Positions 59,994 through 64,000 of a DNA stretch of 64,000 bases are shown here, piece by piece. Source of the stretch: a virus. The DNA is taken from IMG/VR virus record IMGVR_UViG_3300021963_000069, positions 1-64,000 of that record; one strand, given 5' to 3'. The notes under the pieces are model-generated. The model saw only the letters and a program-made list of their open reading frames with translations, was not told the DNA's origin and did not search any database. Made by a program: the position numbers and the translations under genes. How positions within the stretch are numbered: position 1 is the first letter of the stretch; each line of letters opens with the position of its first letter.

Positions 59994-60734
59994 CTACCAC
60001 CCGAACTTGGTCGCGCAGATAGGACCAATCCCCCGCTCAATACTGCGCGGATCGGTTAACTCCCGCCCGCAACATGAGCACTCCCCGCTAACCTTACCGT
60101 AGCGTATTGCTGCGCTAAGGGGATCATTGGCGGCGCCCATTATGATCTCTTTAACTGTATCCGACAGGCGCGAATCGCAGCCCTGAGGTGTAACTTTCCC
60201 CAGGTACTTTGGTTTCATCCCATAATCGCCCTGTTCAAATTCGGTTTGAGATGTAACCCAAAGTGCGCTAAGATCGCGGTTTGGCTTAACATTAACACCC
60301 TCGAATCGTAGAGTTAGGCGCTTGGCGCCCTTAGACTTTGCTGCCTCGAAGGCATTAAACAGTGCCTCAAATTGCGAGGGTTCGTTAGATTTAACCGGCG
60401 CAACCTTAACATTATCAATCGCCAATTTATGCGCCCAAGCGTATTGTGACGCAGACAGTTTGTTAAATTTTTGCGCAAGATTCTGCGCAAAGTTAGAGCG
60501 CATCCCGCGCAGAGTTTCTAACACTTTCGCATCGCTAAGTGTAGAGGTGAAATTGATAGTTTCCCCCCGCGCAGTTACAGTAAAGTTCTGCGCGGCAACC
60601 GGTTCAGAGTTGGCAAGGTCAAACTCTAGGTTTGCCGCTGCCTGCGGATTTGTGCCATGTAGTCCGCGCAGAACCCGCTCCAGTAGGGCGTCAGTCTCAT
60701 TGTGGCGGGCAGCGGTGGCGGTGGTGGTGGTCAT
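59994..60734 (-). CDS. DUF6011-domain protein
   Basis: The 246-residue protein ends CSCCGRELTDPRSIERGIGPICATKFGW, the DUF6011 zinc-binding motif (CxxCGR.LTDP.SI..GIGP.C), known in phage and bacterial proteins without assigned function. The first 180 residues are not recognised and resemble a single-strand nucleic acid or helicase-associated region only vaguely. GC content is higher than in the structural genes. It has a sigma70-like promoter (60759-60787) and its own terminator, so it forms a single-gene unit. Confidence 0.75.
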   Translation of the reverse strand: MTTTTATAARHNETDALLERVLRGLHGTNPQAAANLEFDLANSEPVAAQNFTVTARGETINFTSTLSDAKVLETLRGMRSNFAQNLAQKFNKLSASQYAWAHKLAIDNVKVAPVKSNEPSQFEALFNAFEAAKSKGAKRLTLRFEGVNVKPNRDLSALWVTSQTEFEQGDYGMKPKYLGKVTPQGCDSRLSDTVKEIIMGAANDPLSAAIRYGKVSGECSCCGRELTDPRSIERGIGPICATKFGW

Positions 60735-60758
60735 GGGGAAACCTTACGGGACCCCTAA

Positions 60759-60787
60759 ATTGTACCACCTAGGGCGCCCAACCGCAA
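60759..60787 (-). promoter_or_regulatory. Sigma70-type promoter of the DUF6011 gene
   Basis: Minus strand TTGCGG (60782-60787), 17-bp spacer, TACAAT (60759-60764), followed by TTAGGGGTCCC. Similar -10 sections precede three other genes in this region. Confidence 0.6.
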
Positions 60788-60842
60788 GCAATCTGGAAAA
60801 GTATAGCTAACTCTACGCAAGTTTAATATATTATTATTGCTT

Positions 60843-60876
60843 GGCAGGATGGGTGACCTGGTTTGTATCATCACGC
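60843..60876 (+). repeat. 34-bp repeat, copy 1
   Basis: Matches the reverse complement of 62414-62447 at 27 of 34 positions. Intergenic; contains TTTGTATCATC. Confidence 0.6.
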
Positions 60877-60920
60877 CGCCCGCGTTCGTTTGATTGTCCC
60901 CATACTGTAGCACCGGGATG

Positions 60921-60939
60921 GGGGATCCCGCGACCCCCC
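60921..60939 (-). terminator. GC-rich hairpin after the 66-residue gene
   Basis: Minus strand GGGGGTC, loop, GATCCCCC, then ATCC. No T run follows, so factor-independent termination is uncertain. Matching hairpin at 63306-63325. Confidence 0.5.
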
Positions 60940-60959
60940 TTGTGGAACTTAACAGATCG

Positions 60960-61160
60960 TCACACGGCGGTCCGCGCCGCAAGGCAAGCGCCCCAGAATC
61001 CAACCCAGGACTCGCCCTCCTGGCGCTCTAGAGTGCCCCAAGCGGCGCGGGCAGCGGCACGGCGACGGGCGCGGGGCATGGTGGCACTGGGGCACTGGCG
61101 CAGGGTGTGAAAGTCTGCCACGGCGGCAGCGGAGGCGGAGGCGGGGAAGTGGAAGATCAC
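60960..61160 (-). CDS. Small Ala/Arg-rich hypothetical protein
   Basis: The 66-residue frame starts at GTG and ends WVGFWGACLAARTAV. It is unrecognised and unusually GC-rich. Support comes from context: a -10-like TAGAAT/AGTCAAC element 25-30 nt upstream and, after the stop codon, the same ATCTGTTAAG plus GGGGGTC hairpin as follows the gene at 63345. Codon composition is skewed to Ala and Arg, so spurious coding remains possible. Confidence 0.45.
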   Translation of the reverse strand: MIFHFPASASAAAVADFHTLRQCPSATMPRARRRAAARAAWGTLERQEGESWVGFWGACLAARTAV

Positions 61161-61269
61161 GGGTCGCGGTGCAGTTGACTCTTAAATTCTAGGAGCGGCG
61201 GATCCCCACCGTGGATCGAAACCAGAAAAAACCCATCAGCGATCCTAATGTATCAAACCGTTAAAATGC

Positions 61270-61298
61270 TTGACATGGGCCCCGGATTCCAGTAGAAT
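61270..61298 (+). promoter_or_regulatory. Plus-strand sigma70-type promoter, copy 1
   Basis: TTGACA, 17-bp spacer, TAGAAT. A closely similar copy lies at 63762-63790. No plus-strand gene follows. Confidence 0.5.
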
Positions 61299-61350
61299 TC
61301 TAGAGTACCGCACCTGCCTTGAAATAGTTGGATATAAAGAAAGAAAAAAA

Positions 61351-61371
61351 GCGTTAAGTATAACTTAACGC
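61351..61371 (-). terminator. Intrinsic terminator after the 55-residue gene
   Basis: Minus strand GCGTTAAGT-TAT-ACTTAACGC, then TTTTTTTC. Confidence 0.85.
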
Positions 61372-61378
61372 TTCGCAG

Positions 61379-61546
61379 TTAGATATGCGCTTTGCGCCAT
61401 TCCTCAGGTAATTGTTTATATTTTTCCCTGAAATATGCCGCGATCTCAACTGCACTTGAGACGCCAACATAGGCGCCTGCCCTATACATCGCCCACTCAA
61501 TCTGGCGGGTTTCGATGTTAACAGCGGGAGAGAAAGTTCTTGCCAT
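61379..61546 (-). CDS. Small hypothetical protein
   Basis: The 55-residue protein MARTFSPAVNIETRQIEWAMYRAGAYVGV ends LPEEWRKAHI. Unrecognised, but clear coding pattern, a strong terminator right after the stop, and a repeated spacer cassette before the start. One of a string of short single genes in the accessory region. Confidence 0.65.
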   Translation of the reverse strand: MARTFSPAVNIETRQIEWAMYRAGAYVGVSSAVEIAAYFREKYKQLPEEWRKAHI

Positions 61547-61570
61547 AAACTATAAAGAAAGAAAGAAATG

Positions 61571-61621
61571 GGAAAGTGTAAAGAATGGGGGGATGATTGG
61601 TCCCCCCTTAAGTATAACTTA
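61571..61621 (-). repeat. Intergenic spacer cassette, copy A, with hairpin
   Basis: ggaaagtgtaaagaat, then a hairpin with six G and six C (61587-61607), then ttaagtataacttag. The same order recurs at 61874-61924. On the minus strand the hairpin follows the stop of the 78-residue gene and probably terminates it. Confidence 0.65.
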
Positions 61622-61855
61622 GTGTGCCAGATAATCCTCCCAAAATTCAGCACCAAACTCTAGAGAATTGACCAGGTTGTCATAAATTACCTGCCCGTTT
61701 TCGGTCAGGGAATCATACCCATTCCACGCCATTCCGGGGCGGAAATAGTTACTGATACGTGACAACTTAGCGTAGAGTTCACTACACTGCCCGCCGTGAT
61801 AATCGGCGCAGAAAGCATAATGGGCGGATACTATGTCGAATCGGTCGAAATACAT
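61619..61855 (-). CDS. Small conserved hypothetical protein
   Basis: The 78-residue protein MYFDRFDIVSAHYAFCADYHGGQCSELYAKLSRISNYFRPG ends AEFWEDYLAH. The DIV.AHY.FC.DYHGGQ.S..Y..L.RI..YF pattern is familiar from cyanophage and cyanobacterial small proteins; function unknown. Bounded on both sides by the same spacer cassette. Confidence 0.75.
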   Translation of the reverse strand: MYFDRFDIVSAHYAFCADYHGGQCSELYAKLSRISNYFRPGMAWNGYDSLTENGQVIYDNLVNSLEFGAEFWEDYLAH

Positions 61856-61873
61856 GAGTCTAGAAAGTGTAGA

Positions 61874-61924
61874 GGAAAGTGTAAAGAATTGGAGGGGGAT
61901 TGCTCCCCCTTAAGTGTAATCTAG
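61874..61924 (-). repeat. Intergenic spacer cassette, copy B, with hairpin
   Basis: Same order of elements as 61571-61621, with hairpin GGGGGA-GCAA-TCCCCC on the minus strand. It separates the 103-residue and 78-residue genes. Confidence 0.65.
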
Positions 61925-62232
61925 ACGCAATATCTCCCAACTACGATACGCTCACAGGATTCAATTATCTTAACTACAATCCCGCTGAAAAACGTTTCAT
62001 TCAATATACCTTGCCATCCGTCGCGCAAAATATCACCCTCGGTGCGCATAAAGTCTGCCAGAGTGTACACTTGCCCCCGATAGTTGAAGAACATCGCATA
62101 GGCATAGTCGAAATCTTGATCTTCCATCCAATCATACTCGGCGCGGAGTTTAGTATACTGGGCGCTGGAAAGTTGGAACGCGCTGATGAGATCGCGGGGA
62201 ACGTTGTTAGTCTTGACGGTGATAGTGGACAT
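61921..62232 (-). CDS. Hypothetical protein
   Basis: The 103-residue protein begins MSTITVKTNNVPRDLISAFQLSSAQY and contains RAEYDWMEDQDFDYAYAMFFNYRGQVYTLADFMR. Resembles small proteins I have seen in cyanophages (FDY...FF.YRG..Y.L..FM) but with no known function. The ATG at 62232 is favoured; longer frames run through the promoter-like TACAGT-TTAGGGGTT element (62286-62298). Confidence 0.7.
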   Translation of the reverse strand: MSTITVKTNNVPRDLISAFQLSSAQYTKLRAEYDWMEDQDFDYAYAMFFNYRGQVYTLADFMRTEGDILRDGWQGILNETFFSGIVVKIIESCERIVVGRYCV

Positions 62233-62684
62233 GTCAGCGGTGCGTTTGACTTCATCACAATAAACCCTAGGACCGGATCCCGCAACCCCTAAACTGTAGC
62301 GTCCTGATACCAAAATCGAAACTCGTTTGATCAGCAACGCTAATGGTTCGAGACTCGCGGTTGGGCAGCAGACCGACTAGACTATGGGAACAACAGAAGA
62401 GGGAGCGCAGAGAGCGCGATGATACAAATCTAGTAACTCACCCTGCCATGGTATAATCTCGTAAAATATAAAGAATAAAGAATCAATTAAATGTAAAAAT
62501 ATAAAGAATAACAAATCGAATCATTCTTTATATCTTTATACTTAGTTAAATGTAATTTTATACTTAGTTAAATGTAAAGATATAAAGAATTAGACAGGAC
62601 TGAATGTAAAGAATAAACCACACCACTGACAATAAATTACATTCAATCCTGAGTAGTTCCTTATATCTTTAGATCTTTAGATCT
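62233..62684. other. 452-bp gene-free region with AT-rich inverted repeats
   Basis: No coding frame is supported. The right part of a GC-mixed section (62340-62460) holds the second 34-bp repeat copy. From 62462 the sequence turns strongly AT-rich with tgtaaagaat-type repeats, a 21-bp direct repeat (62535-62555 and 62557-62577) nested in a perfect 16-bp inverted repeat (62523-62538 with 62575-62590), and a second near-perfect 14-bp inverted repeat (62596-62609 with 62637-62650). Confidence 0.7.
62414..62447 (-). repeat. 34-bp repeat, copy 2 (inverted)
   Basis: Its reverse complement matches 60843-60876 at 27 of 34 positions. Confidence 0.6.
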
Positions 62685-62816
62685 TTATACCAACCTCGCA
62701 GGACTTCCGCAAGAGATATAAAACTCTACCATACGTTTTGCCTCTTCTAACGTATTAAATGATTGTCTGCGCCATTCACAATCGCCATACGGAATCTGAT
62801 AAGTTACAATAAACAT
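62685..62816 (-). CDS. Very small hypothetical protein
   Basis: The 43-residue protein MFIVTYQIPYGDCEWRRQSFNTLEEAKRMVEFY ends GSPARLV. The pattern (Y.....W....F.T.EEA..MV.FY...GSPARL) is a typical small cyanophage protein. Function unknown. A palindrome array lies directly upstream. Confidence 0.7.
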   Translation of the reverse strand: MFIVTYQIPYGDCEWRRQSFNTLEEAKRMVEFYISCGSPARLV

Positions 62817-62819
62817 GAT

Positions 62820-62946
62820 GATGTAATGCGTGTCGAGATGATGTAATGAATGTGTGTCGAGATGTATGATATGTTATGATATGATACATCTCACGAGATG
62901 TGTATGTAATCTCGACGAGATTTGTGTATATTCTCGTCGAGATTTG
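62820..62946. repeat. Array of ATCTCG-type palindromes
   Basis: Three small palindromes, 62886-62901, 62908-62922 and 62932-62942, all built on ATCTCG/CGAGAT, followed by two further single CGAGATG copies (near 62834-62840 and 62858-62864) up to the start of the 43-residue gene. It fills the whole gap between two genes. Confidence 0.75.
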
Positions 62947-62957
62947 TATCTTTATAT

Positions 62958-63263
62958 CTACTTTGCTGCCGCCCAGTTCATCACTTCCAGCATCTCTTCA
63001 GTTGTTACCCAACCCCTAACTTGATCACAATCGGGACAACCAGGGAATCCAGTTACAAACTCACCATCAGGGGCGATGACGGCAATCTCAGCATCAGGAG
63101 AATTGTGATCGCTCCACACTTTAACAGTGTCACCAACTTCTAGATCGGAAAACCTGTTTTCAAACCTGTTTTCACAGTAGTTACCAGCGCCAAACATAAC
63201 GCTGACGGTGAAACCGTTCGGGAAAGTTGTTTGGAATCCCTTTTGAGCGAAAGTCTTAAACAT
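62958..63263 (-). CDS. Small conserved hypothetical protein
   Basis: The 101-residue protein MFKTFAQKGFQTTFPNGFTVSVMFGAGNYCENR contains a DxxVGDTV-like strand and two CxxC-type cysteines (PGCPDCD) and ends EMLEVMNWAAAK. The F..KGF..TF.NG.TVSV.FG.GNYC pattern is frequent in cyanophages and cyanobacteria; function unknown. A -10-like TATACT (63290-63295) lies 27 nt upstream. Confidence 0.75.
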   Translation of the reverse strand: MFKTFAQKGFQTTFPNGFTVSVMFGAGNYCENRFENRFSDLEVGDTVKVWSDHNSPDAEIAVIAPDGEFVTGFPGCPDCDQVRGWVTTEEMLEVMNWAAAK

Positions 63264-63305
63264 GGTCGGGTCCGGCGGTTGACTTGTTAAGTATAGGAGA
63301 TGGAT

Positions 63306-63325
63306 GGGGGGTCGCGGGACCCCCC
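63306..63325 (-). terminator. GC-rich hairpin after the KTSC-like gene
   Basis: Minus strand GGGGGGTC-CCGC-GACCCCCC then ATCC; lacks a T run. Preceded by ATCTGTTAAGTGTCAC, as at 60921. Confidence 0.5.
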
Positions 63326-63344
63326 GGTGACACTTAACAGATTG

Positions 63345-63641
63345 TCACACCTCCACCGATTCGATGTCACCGTGGCGCCGAGCATGGGCGATCAGCGACC
63401 CCCAGGAGACGCTGGAACGTGCTTCCGGGTCCCCCAGAAGGTCAAACCACTTAGCAGCGGTCGCATCGTCTTCGACGGCGAACCTGTATACCTTGGGACT
63501 GGTGCGCCACTGGATCAGCGCATCATAAGCGTCGGTGCCATCAGCAGCAGGGACCAGTTCCAGCATCTTGATGGCGCCGGACTCTTCAGGGGTGAAGACC
63601 CAGGAGACTTTCAGGGAGTGGGCGGTGAGCGTTGCGGGCAT
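63345..63641 (-). CDS. Small hypothetical protein
   Basis: The 98-residue protein MPATLTAHSLKVSWVFTPEESGAIKML contains DALIQWRTSPKVYRFAVEDDATAAKWFDLLG. The SPKVYRF.V....A..W..LL run vaguely recalls KTSC-type domains, which I would not insist on. GC-rich. The ATG at 63641 is chosen as the longer frame overlaps the presumed promoter TAGGAT (63671-63676). Confidence 0.65.
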   Translation of the reverse strand: MPATLTAHSLKVSWVFTPEESGAIKMLELVPAADGTDAYDALIQWRTSPKVYRFAVEDDATAAKWFDLLGDPEARSSVSWGSLIAHARRHGDIESVEV

Positions 63642-63761
63642 GGTCGGTTTTGTTTGGAACTCCCATATCCTAGACCATTGGGAACCCATCCGGACGGTCC
63701 AAACCTGAAGAAAACCTGAAGAAAACCTGAAGAAACCAATTGTTAAGAGTTGCTAAAATGC

Positions 63762-63790
63762 TTGACAGGGGCCCCGGATTCCAGTAGACT
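63762..63790 (+). promoter_or_regulatory. Plus-strand sigma70-type promoter, copy 2
   Basis: TTGACA, 17-bp spacer, TAGACT; shares about 30 bp with the copy at 61270, including the spacer. Confidence 0.5.
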
Positions 63791-63847
63791 TGATCCGTAC
63801 CCACCCTGCCCTGAAATAGTTAGATATAAAAAAATATAAAAAAAGAA

Positions 63848-63872
63848 GGGCACTAAGTATAACTTAGCACCC
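63848..63872 (-). terminator. Terminator after the gene entering from the right edge
   Basis: Minus strand GGGTGCTAAGT-TAT-ACTTAGTGCCC, then TTCTTTTTTT. Confidence 0.8.
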
Positions 63873-63891
63873 TTGAGTTTGCTATACTAAC

Positions 63892-64000
63892 TCAGGCAAG
63901 TCTCATACCAGAGAAGAAAGGAATCACACCGTTGCCGGCATAATTTAAGAACCACTTAAAGTTCTTTTGGAATACACCTTCGCCAGGCAATCCGTGAGCG
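63892..64000 (-). CDS. C-terminal part of an unrecognised protein
   Basis: Only the last 36 codons are in the window: ...AHGLPGEGVFQKNFKWFL then NYAGNGVIPFFSGMRLA and stop. I do not recognise it. A strong terminator follows 20 nt after the stop. Confidence 0.6.
   Translation of the reverse strand, partial: AHGLPGEGVFQKNFKWFLNYAGNGVIPFFSGMRLA

Noticed and set aside
60322-60810. Plus-strand ORF of 162 codons opposite the DUF6011 gene
   Set aside because: The minus frame ends in a recognisable zinc motif with promoter and terminator. The plus frame is a shadow created by GC-rich codons.
61354-61656. Minus-strand ORF of 100 codons
   Set aside because: It runs through a terminator and overlaps the better 55-residue frame (61379-61546), with an unlikely composition.
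61921-62337. Longer version of the 103-residue gene
   Set aside because: The extra 35 codons cover a -10-like element and lack a coding feel; the ATG at 62232 is more likely.
62340-62400. tRNA-like stretch with GGTTCGAGAC
   Set aside because: The T-loop-like bases have no matching T-stem and no cloverleaf or acceptor stem could be formed on either strand.

Overview
The window is a large piece of a T4-like cyanophage genome (a cyanomyovirus infecting Synechococcus or Prochlorococcus). It carries the T4-type late block (homologues of T4 genes 6, 8, 13-23 and 25), the replication and recombination genes 45, 46, 47, 55, uvsW and uvsY, and genes typical of cyanophages: cobS-like MoxR ATPase, speD, a DUF3110 protein, a YHYH-domain baseplate protein and a DUF4815 protein. 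All supported genes are on the minus strand, so transcription runs from high to low coordinates. I found no tRNA, integrase, photosynthesis gene or CRISPR array.

Layout in the direction of transcription. 64.0-59.9 kb: a GC-richer accessory stretch of small, loosely packed genes separated by GC-rich hairpins, repeated spacers and sigma70-like promoter motifs. 59.8-57.8 kb: AT-rich small genes, a glycosyltransferase-like gene and speD. 57.8-34.7 kb: baseplate and tail block (gp25, gp6, a 3857-residue YHYH protein in the gp7 position, gp8, a 2456-residue DUF4815 protein). 34.6-25.2 kb: small virion proteins, neck gp13/gp14, gp15, terminase gp16 and gp17, and three other virion-block genes. 25.1-16.5 kb: sheath, tube, portal, prohead core, protease, scaffold, major capsid. 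16.5-8.3 kb: tail-tube-like protein, UvsY, two basic proteins of which one carries a T4 internal-protein-like leader, UvsW, an Sm-like protein, sigma gp55, gp47, a DUF3110 protein, gp46. 8.2-0 kb: an accessory virion-type protein, a VWA/HExxH protein with its MoxR/CobS ATPase partner, a DUF3310-like gene, sliding clamp gp45, an HExxH protein and a glycosylase-like gene. Three HNH homing endonuclease genes are inserted among these last genes.

Most late units are preceded by the gp55-type late promoter octamer TATAAATA on the minus strand; gp55 itself lies behind a sigma70-type promoter. This fits the T4 plan of early/middle expression of gp45, gp55, UvsW/Y and gp46/47 followed by gp55- and gp45-dependent late transcription.

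The most interesting signals concern the HNH genes. All three have the late promoter octamer inside the loop (or loop edge) of a stem-loop whose 3-prime arm ends just upstream of their start codons. Two of them (HNH1, HNH2) sit exactly at the start codon of a target gene and are flanked by direct copies of that gene's start region. Downstream of HNH1 the second copy reads ATC instead of ATG. The gp15 gene also lacks a standard start codon: the homologous start is ACG. Other points of note are a capsid-targeting-like leader on an Arg/Ser-rich protein, a 3D-type (double-psi barrel) domain protein, a GxGY module shared by several baseplate and neck proteins, and structured repeat arrays in the GC-rich accessory region.
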